Shown one piece after another: positions 1-6,542 of a stretch of 12,690 nucleotides of DNA (its first letter is position 1; each line of letters starts with the position of its first letter). The notes under the pieces were generated by a model, which did no database searches, was not told where the DNA came from, and worked only from the letters and a program-made list of their open reading frames with translations. This DNA comes from Proteobacteria bacterium UBA964. GTDB lineage: Bacteria > Pseudomonadota > Gammaproteobacteria > Steroidobacterales > Steroidobacteraceae. A program made the position numbers and the translations under genes. The stretch spans positions 35,644-48,333 of the forward strand of contig DBCG01000057.1 in assembly GCA_002292945.1 (NCBI GenBank), written 5' to 3'.

Positions 1-1
1 C

Positions 2-511
2 ACCCCCTCACAACATGCGGCACCCCGGCACCGGCTGACGACGCGGCTCCTGGCAGGCTGGGCAATGGTTTTGGCCACGATCGTCTCGATCGGGGCGGGA
101 GCGGACACTCCCATCGAGGATCTCGCGCGGTTTCCGCAGAGCGAGGTGACCGTCGAAACTGCCGCCGGAACCCAATCCACCTACCGCGTCTGGGTCGCCG
201 ACACCGAGGCGCGCCAACGCCAGGGGTTGATGTTCGTGCGCGATCTACCCGCAGATCAAGGGATGTTGTTCATCCATCCTGCGCCCAGACCGGCGGCGTT
301 CTGGATGAAGAACACCTACATCCCGCTCGACATCCTCTTCATCGACCCGCGGGGCAAAGTGGTGAAGATCTATGAACGCGCCACGCCCCTGTCGCTCGAG
401 CCGCTCGGCGTCGACACCCTCGTGCGAGCGGTGCTGGAACTGCGCGGCGGCGAGTCAGCACGCCGCGGCATCCGCGCCGGCGATCGCGTTCGCCATCGCA
501 CATTTCGTTGA
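2..511 (+). CDS. DUF192 family exported protein (5' end outside window)
   Basis: Conserved DUF192 protein of unknown biochemical role. Counting from the first in-window ATG (position 65), the family blocks are RQGLMFVRDLP (about residues 52-62), GMLFI (66-70), FWMKNTYIPLDILFID (79-94) and the end block VRAVLELRGGESARRGIRAGDRV (120-142). This covers the whole domain. The frame stays open from base 2 to the ATG. The residues before it (arginines, then LLAGWAMVLATIVSIGAGA) read as one signal peptide spanning the ATG, and the only in-frame alternatives upstream are CTG codons. I therefore think the true start lies left of the window; if not, it is the ATG at 65. The product is probably periplasmic. 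The next conventional gene starts 365 bases downstream, so it appears to end its transcription unit. The family assignment is firm and the start is uncertain. Confidence 0.88.
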   Translation, partial: TPSQHAAPRHRLTTRLLAGWAMVLATIVSIGAGADTPIEDLARFPQSEVTVETAAGTQSTYRVWVADTEARQRQGLMFVRDLPADQGMLFIHPAPRPAAFWMKNTYIPLDILFIDPRGKVVKIYERATPLSLEPLGVDTLVRAVLELRGGESARRGIRAGDRVRHRTFR

Positions 512-526
512 CCCGACGACTTGCAG

Positions 527-551
527 CGGTCTCGGCGATGCCGCTCGACCG
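527..551 (+). terminator. hairpin after the DUF192 gene, possible weak terminator
   Basis: CGGTC (527-531) pairs with GACCG (547-551), and CGGC (533-536) pairs with GCCG (540-543) around a GAT loop, with a 1/3-base internal bulge. It begins 15 bases after the DUF192 stop codon. No T-tract follows, so it is not a classical intrinsic terminator and could be chance pairing in GC-rich DNA. Confidence 0.25.
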
Positions 552-558
552 GCGCGCG

Positions 559-567
559 TGTTAAACT
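559..567 (+). promoter_or_regulatory. possible extended -10 promoter element
   Basis: TG-T-TAAACT matches the TGnTAnnnT extended -10 pattern (hexamer 562-567, four of six bases as in TATAAT) in an AT-rich patch inside GC-rich DNA. No good -35 is seen, which extended -10 promoters may not need. Transcription would start near 574, placing the dyad at 584-621 and the short ORF at 650 in the transcript. Confidence 0.35.
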
Positions 568-583
568 TTGAACGTGACCGAAA

Positions 584-621
584 TTTTGATGCGGCAGCGC
601 ACCTGCCACCGCGCATCAAAA
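584..621 (+). promoter_or_regulatory. 10-bp perfect inverted repeat with a nested hairpin
   Basis: TTTTGATGCG (584-593) is exactly complementary to CGCATCAAAA (612-621). Inside it, GGCAG (593-597) can pair with CTGCC (603-607). The arms are AT-rich at the base, unlike the surroundings, so a chance match is less likely. It lies between the candidate -10 element and the short ORF at 650. It could be a leader stem-loop or a dyad operator. No T-tract follows on the + strand; on the - strand only TTT follows. Confidence 0.5.
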
Positions 622-649
622 AGAATCGCGTCCAAAACACGGTAAATCC

Positions 650-751
650 ATGAAGAACATTTTTCTCAGCTTGGCGACCGCCGCGACCTTCGCGCTCGCT
701 CAAGGCGCAAATGGCGGTTCGGATGTCGGCAGCACCTACATCGCGCCGTAA
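650..751 (+). CDS. 33-residue signal-peptide-like ORF, small exported peptide or truncated gene remnant
   Basis: This short ORF starts with a textbook export signal: MKNIF, then the hydrophobic stretch LSLATAATFALA, a likely cleavage region QGANG, and only about ten mature residues (GSDVGSTYIAP) before TAA. The tail resembles the first strand of some small beta-barrel outer-membrane proteins (a YIAP-type motif), so it may be what is left of a truncated OmpA-like barrel gene. That is inference from a few residues. No clear Shine-Dalgarno sequence precedes the ATG. The last 13 bases, stop codon included, are repeated directly after the end. An exported micropeptide, a leader ORF for the following genes or a pseudogene remnant all remain possible. 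Confidence 0.35.
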   Translation: MKNIFLSLATAATFALAQGANGGSDVGSTYIAP

Positions 752-764
752 CATCGCGCCGTAA
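739..764 (+). repeat. 13-bp perfect tandem duplication including a stop codon
   Basis: CATCGCGCCGTAA occurs at 739-751 and again, without spacing, at 752-764. The first copy supplies the last codons and TAA of the ORF at 650. This looks like a slippage duplication. Removing one copy would leave the same stop, so the duplication did not itself truncate the ORF. Confidence 0.9.
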
Positions 765-821
765 CGGATCATCGGCGCCCGGAGAGCCCGTCAGACAGGC
801 GTTCGACGGACCTTATTTTTG

Positions 822-851
822 GGTCTCGATCCGACTTGGTCTCGACCCGAC
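822..851 (+). repeat. two direct 14-bp repeats upstream of the four-cysteine protein gene
   Basis: GGTCTCGATCCGAC (822-835) and GGTCTCGACCCGAC (838-851) differ at one base and have a 16-base period. They end 25 bases before the ATG at 877 and directly follow a small AT-rich run (TTATTTTT, 813-820). The arrangement could be a tandem regulator site, but no known factor is recognised. Confidence 0.6.
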
Positions 852-876
852 GATCGTTTCCTCCACGGAGCCTGCC

Positions 877-1554
877 ATGCCTTCAATGAAACCCTTCATC
901 ATCGCCACTCTGGCCGTCACGGCGCTGGTCGCCATCACGGTCCCGACCGTGGGCGTGGCGCAAGGCGCGGCCACCGCCCCCTGGCCGACCGACGAATTCT
1001 GTGGTCGCGCCCAAGGCTATGTGACGCTCGCATCCCGCCCGGCCCGCAATGTGCTGCACGAGGGTTACGACAGTTTCCGGGGTTCCGCGGCCTCCCTGCA
1101 GCCGCTCGAGGCACAGCAGTACACCGTCGCCGACCCGGCCACAGGTCAGGTGCGGCTGATCTCCTGCAAGCTCGCGACCGCCGAGGCCCTGCGTGGCGCC
1201 TTCGGGGCTGATGCGGCGCGCACCGACTCGAGCTGCTCGCTCGTCAACCGCAACACCTTCGTCTCGGTGCTCGCCTCACTGACACCGGCGGAGCGCGCCA
1301 GCGCCCGTTTCGGCCAAGGCAAGAAGGTCGCGTTCGATCGCGATACCGTCGCTCCGAACTCGGCCGAATGGCTGGAGCCCGGCGAGCTCGCGACCGTCGA
1401 CAAGCGCGGCACGCTGCACCTGATCTCGCGCAGCTGGACCGGCAACGAAGCTGGCCGCGGCGTACGGCACTGCCACTTCATCGCCCCCGACTTCGCGCGG
1501 CGCATCCTGCTGGACGGCTCGCTGGCGCTGCCTGCGACACCGGTCAAGCGCTGA
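877..1554 (+). CDS. exported four-cysteine protein of unknown function (paralog A)
   Basis: I do not recognise a named family. The 225-residue product starts with a signal peptide (MPSMKPF, then a hydrophobic run to about residue 28, VAQG). The mature part has exactly four cysteines: C42 in FCGRAQ, C97 in ISCK, C120 in SSC and C199 in RHCHFIAP. The same four sites and several blocks recur in the gene at 4931-5656: FCxxAQ, PLxxxQY, SCK, SLxxxERxxAxF, TLHL and xCHxxAP. The two are therefore divergent paralogs, probably held by two disulfides in the periplasm (inference). The start is set by GGAG at 867-870, six bases before the ATG. The OmpA-like lipoprotein gene follows after 68 bases, so the two may share a transcript. 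Confidence 0.8.
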   Translation: MPSMKPFIIATLAVTALVAITVPTVGVAQGAATAPWPTDEFCGRAQGYVTLASRPARNVLHEGYDSFRGSAASLQPLEAQQYTVADPATGQVRLISCKLATAEALRGAFGADAARTDSSCSLVNRNTFVSVLASLTPAERASARFGQGKKVAFDRDTVAPNSAEWLEPGELATVDKRGTLHLISRSWTGNEAGRGVRHCHFIAPDFARRILLDGSLALPATPVKR

Positions 1555-1622
1555 GAGACGCGCCCACCGTCCTCCCCGACCCCTGCCCTTCACGATCTGA
1601 CCCCTCGAACGGAGACTCCACC

Positions 1623-2285
1623 ATGAAACATTCGCCCCGCATCCAGATCACCGCCCTCGCGCTCGGATCGCTGCTGCTTGTCGGCTGCGCGAGCACCGGC
1701 AACCCGGACACCGCCAAGACCCGCAGCGGAGCGGCCATCGGGGCCGGCATCGGCGCGGTCATCGGCCTGCTGAGCAAAGGGGACAAGTTCGAAAATGCGG
1801 CCATCGGTGCCGCGATCGGCGGCCTCGGCGGCGCCGCGATCGGCAACTACCAGGATCAACAGGAGCGCAAGCTGCGCGCGCAACTCGCCAACTCCGGCGT
1901 CGAAGTCCAGCGCGTGGGCAACAACATCACCCTCGATATGCCGGGCGGCGTGACCTTCGCCACCAACAGCGCCGACATCAACGCGAACTTCTACTCGGTG
2001 CTCGACCAGGTGGCCGCCACCCTCGGCGAGTTCAACCAGACCGTCATCGAGGTCGCGGGTCACACGGACTCGACCGGTTCGCGCGCCTACAACATGACGC
2101 TCTCAGAGCGCCGTGCGGGTTCAGTGGTGAGCTACCTCTCGGGTCGCGGCATCGCGCGCGAGCGCATGATCGCCGTGGGTGCAGGCCCCGACCATCCGGT
2201 CGACACCAATGAGACGGCTGAAGGCCGTGCCCAGAACCGGCGCGTCGAGATCACCATCGTTCCGGTGGAGAAGAAGACAGGCTGA
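1623..2285 (+). CDS. OmpA-family peptidoglycan-binding lipoprotein with glycine zipper (YiaD-like)
   Basis: A 220-residue outer-membrane lipoprotein that likely tethers the membrane to peptidoglycan. The lipobox is LLVGC with C22 as the lipidated residue; residue 23 is Ala, so there is no +2 Asp retention signal. A glycine-zipper segment of repeated GAAIGAGIG and AAIGGLGG units spans about residues 36-75, followed by a short charged stretch. The OmpA C-terminal domain runs from about 100 to 212: FATNSADI, GHTDSTG, LSERRA and NRRVEI. D149 (HTD) and R164 (LSERRA) sit 15 residues apart, as do the diaminopimelate-contacting Asp and Arg of Acinetobacter OmpA (D271/R286). The frame is open further upstream, but GGAG at 1611-1614 and the lipoprotein signal fix the start at 1623. 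The architecture matches YiaD-type lipoproteins. Confidence 0.93.
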   Translation: MKHSPRIQITALALGSLLLVGCASTGNPDTAKTRSGAAIGAGIGAVIGLLSKGDKFENAAIGAAIGGLGGAAIGNYQDQQERKLRAQLANSGVEVQRVGNNITLDMPGGVTFATNSADINANFYSVLDQVAATLGEFNQTVIEVAGHTDSTGSRAYNMTLSERRAGSVVSYLSGRGIARERMIAVGAGPDHPVDTNETAEGRAQNRRVEITIVPVEKKTG

Positions 2286-2288
2286 GGT

Positions 2289-2302
2289 CGCCCTCAAGGG
2301 CG
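2289..2302 (+). terminator. small hairpin after the OmpA-like gene
   Basis: CGCCC (2289-2293) pairs with GGGCG (2298-2302) around a TCAA loop, three bases after the lipoprotein stop codon. It lies in the 29-base gap between two convergent genes. No T-tract follows on either strand, so termination activity is uncertain. Confidence 0.3.
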
Positions 2303-2314
2303 GACGCAGGATCT

Positions 2315-2647
2315 TCAGCGCGGCGTATCGCCCCGCGTCGCGGGCGTGAACTCGCGGAACACCCGCTCCAAGTACTCGGAGTGGAGTCGGCTGCGCGCCT
2401 CGACTTCCTCGGCATCCGCCGGACGATAGGCTTCGATCTCCTCGGCGCCCACCACCGACCGGCGGGCGAGCAAGCGCTCGACCGTATCGAGCCGGGCGCG
2501 CGTGACCGCGAGCTCCGCCACCAGCGCGAGCGTGACCGAGTAGAGGCGATCGAGCATGGGATCGTCGGTGAATTCGGGGCGACGACCTCGCGCAGCCGGG
2601 GGCGCAGCCTGATCGGAGTCGGCGCGAAGCGGTTGAGGCTTATCCAT
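2315..2647 (-). CDS. small conserved hypothetical protein, predicted coiled coil
   Basis: A 110-residue soluble protein of unknown function. The first 28 residues are polar and proline/alanine-rich. The rest looks helical: MLDRLYSVTLALVAELAVTR (31-50), then a leucine-heptad stretch RLDTVERLL (52-60), an acidic segment with EEIEAYRPADAEE (69-81), and a final charged helix EYLERVFREF (91-100). Similar short proteins with an ERLDTxERLL-type core and an IEAYxP motif exist in proteobacteria as uncharacterised proteins; this is from memory, not a search. I chose the ATG at 2647. A longer in-frame extension is possible up to 2791, but it would overlap the methyltransferase gene and its residues have no recognisable character. 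It starts 28 bases after the methyltransferase stop, so the two are probably cotranscribed. The Shine-Dalgarno is weak. Confidence 0.7.
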   Translation of the reverse strand: MDKPQPLRADSDQAAPPAARGRRPEFTDDPMLDRLYSVTLALVAELAVTRARLDTVERLLARRSVVGAEEIEAYRPADAEEVEARSRLHSEYLERVFREFTPATRGDTPR

Positions 2648-2675
2648 GTCCCGGGTCCATATCCCTGGCCTTGGG

Positions 2676-3869
2676 CTATCCGACGGCAGCGGCGGTCTCG
2701 TCCGCCGTCTGCCATGCCCCGACGGCATACCACACGGGTGAACGCCCGAAGTCCTCGGCACGGCCATCGGCGGCGACCAAAGCCGGCGCACGGCACTCGG
2801 TCTCGAAGATCTCTCCCGGCATGAAACCGGCCCGAGCCATCCGCTCGGTCAGGTCCATCTCGTGGAGGGAGGTCCAGAACGGCTCGTTGTTCCAACGACC
2901 GTCCCAGTCGCGCATGAACTGCTCGAACGGCGGGAACCGCCGATAGGGCGGCTGCTCGAGATGGATCGCGAGCCCGCCTGGACGCAGCAGGCGCTTGCAC
3001 TCGGCCAGGATGCGCGGCAATGCATCGGCGGAGGTCTCGTGCAGCACCATGGTGGTGAACACGAGGTCGCAGGAGGCATCGGGCAACGACGTGGCGGTGG
3101 CGTCCTGTTGGCGGAACTCGATGTCATCGATGCCGAGCGAGCGGGCGCGGGCGTGGCCGTAGCGCAGGAACGGCACAGCGACATCGACGGCGACGATCTG
3201 TGCCTGCGGGAACGCATGACGCAACGGAAGCGTGTTGTGGCCGAGCCCGCAGCCGAGGTCTGCGATGCGCTGCGGCTGGAAATCCGGGTGTTCGCGCTGC
3301 AACCAGGCGGCCAACGCGCGGCCCGCAGCATCGTTCCAAGGGCCTGCCATGCCGCCCACGGTGGCGAAGAACCCGGCATCGTAGTTGGCGGGGTTCGAGA
3401 CATCCCCTTCGAGCTGCTCGGCGGTGTAGCCACCGCGCATCAGGTGGGTGTCCACCGCCGACACATACCGGGGCACCGGCAACGACGGGTCGAGCTGCAG
3501 CGTCGCGGCGCCTTCGTTCAGCGCCTGCGCCCGATCGCGCAAAGCGGTCGCTTGGCGGGCGACCAAGCTGCGCCCGGCTTGCTGGCGCATCTCCATGGTG
3601 TTGCGACGGACGAGGCTCCAACTGCGCCATGCGGGATCCGAGGACATGGCCTCAGCGACCTCTTGTCGGTCACGGGGTTCATGGCCATGCCGCGACACCC
3701 AGGCTGGGCTCACCCGTCCCTCGAAGGACGCACGCACCGCCGGCGCCAAGCGGGCGGCGAGCAGGGTGTTCAGTTGGGCGATGACATCGAAGCGGACGAT
3801 CTCGTCGTGCGAGGCCGTTGGAAGGAGGTCGTGTCGCCCGATATCAGTCCAGGGAGAAGGATGTGCCAT
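2676..3869 (-). CDS. class I SAM-dependent methyltransferase with N-terminal extension
   Basis: A cytoplasmic methyltransferase of 397 residues. The Rossmann-type domain begins near residue 198: motif I is IADLGCGLGHN (202-212), the acidic end of strand beta-2 is D229 in VAVDV, QDATATSLPD (255-264) corresponds to motif II/III, and LLRPGGLAIHLEQPP (294-308) is the post-motif strand. About 200 residues precede it, mostly helical with tryptophan and arginine clusters. They may bind the acceptor, which I cannot identify. Alternative starts are ATG at 3890 and 3941. I chose 3869 because a TATACT hexamer lies six bases upstream, as expected for a leaderless start, but 3890 (after GGGG) is also plausible. 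The gene is divergent from the NhaR-like regulator, and the small coiled-coil gene lies downstream on the same strand. Confidence 0.85.
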   Translation of the reverse strand: MAHPSPWTDIGRHDLLPTASHDEIVRFDVIAQLNTLLAARLAPAVRASFEGRVSPAWVSRHGHEPRDRQEVAEAMSSDPAWRSWSLVRRNTMEMRQQAGRSLVARQATALRDRAQALNEGAATLQLDPSLPVPRYVSAVDTHLMRGGYTAEQLEGDVSNPANYDAGFFATVGGMAGPWNDAAGRALAAWLQREHPDFQPQRIADLGCGLGHNTLPLRHAFPQAQIVAVDVAVPFLRYGHARARSLGIDDIEFRQQDATATSLPDASCDLVFTTMVLHETSADALPRILAECKRLLRPGGLAIHLEQPPYRRFPPFEQFMRDWDGRWNNEPFWTSLHEMDLTERMARAGFMPGEIFETECRAPALVAADGRAEDFGRSPVWYAVGAWQTADETAAAVG

Positions 3870-3875
3870 GGGGTC

Positions 3876-3881
3876 AGTATA
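3876..3881 (-). promoter_or_regulatory. candidate -10 element for the methyltransferase gene
   Basis: Read on the - strand, TATACT (five of six bases as in TATAAT) ends six bases before the ATG at 3869. Transcription would begin at or next to that ATG, giving a leaderless mRNA. The -35 region is poor. If translation starts at 3890 instead, this hexamer is inside the gene and means nothing. Confidence 0.35.
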
Positions 3882-3961
3882 GCGCTCCATCGGAACCCCG
3901 GAAAATCGATTATCGTGCGCTGTCAACCGAGGTTCGAGCACCCCTCCCCCCCGAGCCCTTC

Positions 3962-4870
3962 ATGCGCCATCTCAACTACACCCACCTGCTCTATTTCTGG
4001 ACCGTGGTGCGCGAGGGCGGCGTGACCAAGGCCGCAGCGGCCCTGCACCTCACCCCGCAGACCATCAGCGGACAGATCAAGCTGCTCGAGGAGCAACTGC
4101 AGGGCACTCTGTTCGAGCGCGAGGGCCGGCGGCTCGTGCCCACCGAACTCGGCCGTATCGCCTATGGCTACGCCGATGAGATCTTTCCGCGCGGTCTCGA
4201 GCTCGCGAGCGTGTTGCGCGGCGCGCGTACACACGGCCGCCGCTCGGTGACCATAGGCATCGCCGACGCCGTGCCAAAACTCATCGCCTTCCGGGTGCTC
4301 GAACCGCTGCTCGGCGGCGATAGCCCGTTCCATGTGATCTGCCATGAGGGACCGCTGCAGGACCTGCTGGCAGATCTGGCCGCCCATCGGCTCGACCTCG
4401 TGCTCTCGACCAGCGCGGTGCCGACCGACGCCGCCAAGAAGGCCTTCAACCACCCGCTCGGCGAGTCGGAGATCGGCTTCTTCGCAGCCCGTGCGCTGGC
4501 GTCGCGGCTGCGACGCGGCTTCCCGGCGAGCCTGCACGATGCACCACTGCTCGTACCGACCGAGCGCAGCGCCAATCGCCACATGCTCGACGAGTGGCTC
4601 GAGTCGCTCGGCGTGGTGCCGCGCATCGTCGGCGAGCTCGACGACAGCGCGCTCATCAAGACGTTCGCCCAGCATGGCGTCGGCGCGTTCGCCGCTCCGC
4701 TCGCGATCGAGGCCGAGATCGTCCGCCAGTTCGATGTGGCACGCATCGGTACCGCCCAAGGATTGAAGGCGCGGTTCTATGCCATCTCGACCGAACGGCG
4801 GATCAAGCACCCGGCTGTGGCGATGGTCACGGAGCGGGCACGCCGCGAGCTGTTCGTCGCAGCCGACTGA
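3962..4870 (+). CDS. LysR-family transcriptional regulator, NhaR-like
   Basis: A 302-residue LysR-type regulator, close in length to E. coli NhaR (about 301). The N-terminus LNYTHLLYFWTVVREGGVTK with LTPQTISGQI and LLEEQLQGTLFEREGR is diagnostic of the NhaR branch: NY-HL-YFW, then TPQTI-GQI. The winged helix-turn-helix is at about residues 5-63 (recognition helix about 30-42). The effector-binding domain runs from about 90 and ends with AISTERRIKHPAVAMV, again like NhaR. NhaR activates the Na+/H+ antiporter gene nhaA in response to sodium in enterobacteria. No antiporter gene lies in this window, so the target here is unknown. The frame extends upstream to 3818 without recognisable domain, and the ATG at 3962 matches the family N-terminus. 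It is divergent from the methyltransferase across about 92 bases, a usual layout for LysR control of a neighbour. No strong Shine-Dalgarno is visible. Confidence 0.9.
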   Translation: MRHLNYTHLLYFWTVVREGGVTKAAAALHLTPQTISGQIKLLEEQLQGTLFEREGRRLVPTELGRIAYGYADEIFPRGLELASVLRGARTHGRRSVTIGIADAVPKLIAFRVLEPLLGGDSPFHVICHEGPLQDLLADLAAHRLDLVLSTSAVPTDAAKKAFNHPLGESEIGFFAARALASRLRRGFPASLHDAPLLVPTERSANRHMLDEWLESLGVVPRIVGELDDSALIKTFAQHGVGAFAAPLAIEAEIVRQFDVARIGTAQGLKARFYAISTERRIKHPAVAMVTERARRELFVAAD

Positions 4871-4930
4871 TCTTTGCCGCACCCGCTCGCGGGCCGCCGC
4901 CGCGTCATGCCTGCTTTGCTAGACTCAGAC

Positions 4931-5656
4931 ATGCCTGCAGCGCCGATGACCCGCCGTCGCACCGGCCTCGCCCGCCGCGCCATCGCGATCGCCGCCTGCG
5001 CGACGCTGGCCGTCGCCCTGCCGGCCGCCCGGCCCGCCCCTCTCGATCAGAGCCATGCCGGTTTCTGCGCCGAGGCCCAACGACGGCTTGTCGGAACGAC
5101 TGTGCCCATCGAGAACATCGTCGAGACGGACTTCGAGACCTTCAAGCGCGCCAAGCCCGCGGTCCGTCCGTTGCGCACCCACCAATACCTCTTGTCCGAC
5201 GAGGATGGCCGCGCCCAGCAGCTGTCTTGCAAGACCAAGACCGCAGACCACCTGCGCAGCGCCCATGGCGCGGGCGCCCTCAGCAGGCAGACGCCCGACC
5301 GCCCCGACCGCGCCTGCCGCGACCTGCACCGCGACATGATCCGCGAGATCTGGCACAGCCTCAGCGCGGACGAACGTCGCGGCGCCCCCTTCACGCCCTC
5401 CCGTGTGATGCTTGAACCCGATGCCCTGAGCTACACGGGCTCGGGCTGGGTGCGTTCGCGCGCGACCGCCTGGCGCGGTCCCGACGACACGCTGCATCTG
5501 CGCTCTGCGGCACTCTTCGCCGCTTGGGAGGACTGGCGCTGGAAAGTCATGCCTGACACCTGGCGCGGCAACCATTATTGTCATCTGGTCGCACCGGAGC
5601 GGCTGCGCCAGCTGATGCTCGGTACGGATCGGCCGACGATCGGAGACCCGGGCTGA
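4931..5656 (+). CDS. exported four-cysteine protein of unknown function (paralog B)
   Basis: A 241-residue protein with a signal peptide: MTRRRTGLARR then the hydrophobic AIAIAACATLAVALPAA (about 17-33). The mature part has four cysteines, C46 (GFCAEAQ), C100 (LSCK), C129 (RAC) and C217 (HYCHLVAP). They match the four of the protein encoded at 877-1554 in order and near-equal spacing (54 versus 55, 29 versus 23, 88 versus 79 residues). Shared blocks include FCxxAQ, PLRTHQY/PLEAQQY, SCK.xTAxxLR, SLSADERRGAPF/SLTPAERASARF and TLHL. Relative to paralog A it has a tryptophan-rich insert (AAWEDWRWK, about 197-205). Function is unknown. Alternative starts are TTG 4874, ATG 4907 and ATG 4946; 4931 or 4946 gives the best signal peptide. 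The stop overlaps the next start (TGATG), so it is translationally coupled to the beta-barrel gene. Confidence 0.78.
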   Translation: MPAAPMTRRRTGLARRAIAIAACATLAVALPAARPAPLDQSHAGFCAEAQRRLVGTTVPIENIVETDFETFKRAKPAVRPLRTHQYLLSDEDGRAQQLSCKTKTADHLRSAHGAGALSRQTPDRPDRACRDLHRDMIREIWHSLSADERRGAPFTPSRVMLEPDALSYTGSGWVRSRATAWRGPDDTLHLRSAALFAAWEDWRWKVMPDTWRGNHYCHLVAPERLRQLMLGTDRPTIGDPG

Positions 5657-6537
5657 TGCGCCGATCCACCGCGGCGTTCGCTGCCGCCCTCGCCATCATC
5701 CTCACCACCGTCCTCGCGGCCGTCCCGGCTGCAGCCCAGCCGGCTGAGGATCCCGCGCGATCGACGCCGTTGCGCGAGAGCGAACTGCCGGAGGCGAACT
5801 TCGCCTTCGCCCATCGGCTAGGCACCGGTATCTACGAGATCTCGGGCCGCACCGTTCAGGTCTATTCTTTGCCCTTCGAACGGCGGCTGCGCGAGCGTGA
5901 TGACGAGCGCGCGGGCCTGGTCCTGACGCTGCCGGTCACGCTCGGCTTCTTCGATTTCAAGGTCCAGGACATCTTAGAGAGCGGCCTTCCGAGCGACCTC
6001 TCGACGCTGTCGTTCGTGCCGGGACTGCGATGGGAGATCGGGATCGGCGAACATTGGGAGGTGCAGCCCTTCGTGGAGGCGGGGGTCGCCCGCGACCGCA
6101 GCAACAGTCTGCAGGCGAGCGTCGCCACGCTCGGCGCGACCGCCGACCGGCGCAGCGAGTCGCGGCATGGCGCGCTGCGCTGGCACCATTCGCTCGCCTA
6201 TGCGCACAGCCGGATAGACGGCGCTGGCAGCGACGACTTCGCGCTGCTCGTGTCCGGCATCGAGCTCACCCGGCCGCTCGACACGCGGATCGGTGATGTC
6301 GCGCTCGACTTTGCACCCTATGCCGCCCTCCGTTGGTATCCCGATGCGCCGTCGGTCCCGCTGCTCGCGAGCGCACCGACCGGAGGGGTGACCCGCCTGC
6401 AGGGCGAACTCGGCATCACGCTCGGCACAGCGGAGCCCTTGCGCATCGCCGGTGTGACGCTGCCCCGCATCGGCCTCGGCTACCGCTTCGGCGAAGATCT
6501 GTCGGTGTTCCGGCTCGTCATCGGCGAGCGGTTCTGA
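5656..6537 (+). CDS. predicted outer-membrane beta-barrel protein
   Basis: A 293-residue exported protein. The signal peptide covers about residues 1-28 (MRRS, hydrophobic AAFAAALAIILTTVLAA, cleavage near AAAQ). From about residue 45 the sequence alternates polar and hydrophobic residues, with repeated short strands ending in aromatics: IYEISGRTVQVYSLPFE, LVLTLPVTLGFFDF, LRWEIGIGEHWEVQPFVEAGVA, ALRWHHSLAYAHSRI, IGLGYRFGEDLSVFRLVIGERF. The last residue is phenylalanine, the usual BAM recognition signal of outer-membrane barrels. No named family is recognised. The ATG at 5656 overlaps the preceding TGA (TGATG), which fixes the start and links it to the four-cysteine protein. The two products may act together at the outer membrane (inference). 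Confidence 0.82.
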   Translation: MRRSTAAFAAALAIILTTVLAAVPAAAQPAEDPARSTPLRESELPEANFAFAHRLGTGIYEISGRTVQVYSLPFERRLRERDDERAGLVLTLPVTLGFFDFKVQDILESGLPSDLSTLSFVPGLRWEIGIGEHWEVQPFVEAGVARDRSNSLQASVATLGATADRRSESRHGALRWHHSLAYAHSRIDGAGSDDFALLVSGIELTRPLDTRIGDVALDFAPYAALRWYPDAPSVPLLASAPTGGVTRLQGELGITLGTAEPLRIAGVTLPRIGLGYRFGEDLSVFRLVIGERF

Positions 6538-6542
6538 GCGCC

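Noticed and set aside
1368..1622. Upstream extension of the OmpA-like lipoprotein frame into the preceding gene.
   Set aside because: A lipoprotein signal with lipobox and a GGAG ribosome-binding site place the start at 1623; the extension would bury the signal.
3903..3930. TTGACA and GATAAT on the - strand between the methyltransferase and regulator genes.
   Set aside because: They are only about six bases apart, far from the 16-18 needed for a sigma-70 promoter.
3818..3961. N-terminal extension of the NhaR-like protein by 48 residues from an upstream ATG.
   Set aside because: The extension overlaps the divergent methyltransferase start, has no domain character, and NhaR proteins begin right at the NYTHLLYFW block.
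2862..4025. A 387-codon open frame on the + strand opposite the methyltransferase.
   Set aside because: The - strand has complete SAM-methyltransferase motifs over the same bases, while this frame shows none and runs into the regulator start region.
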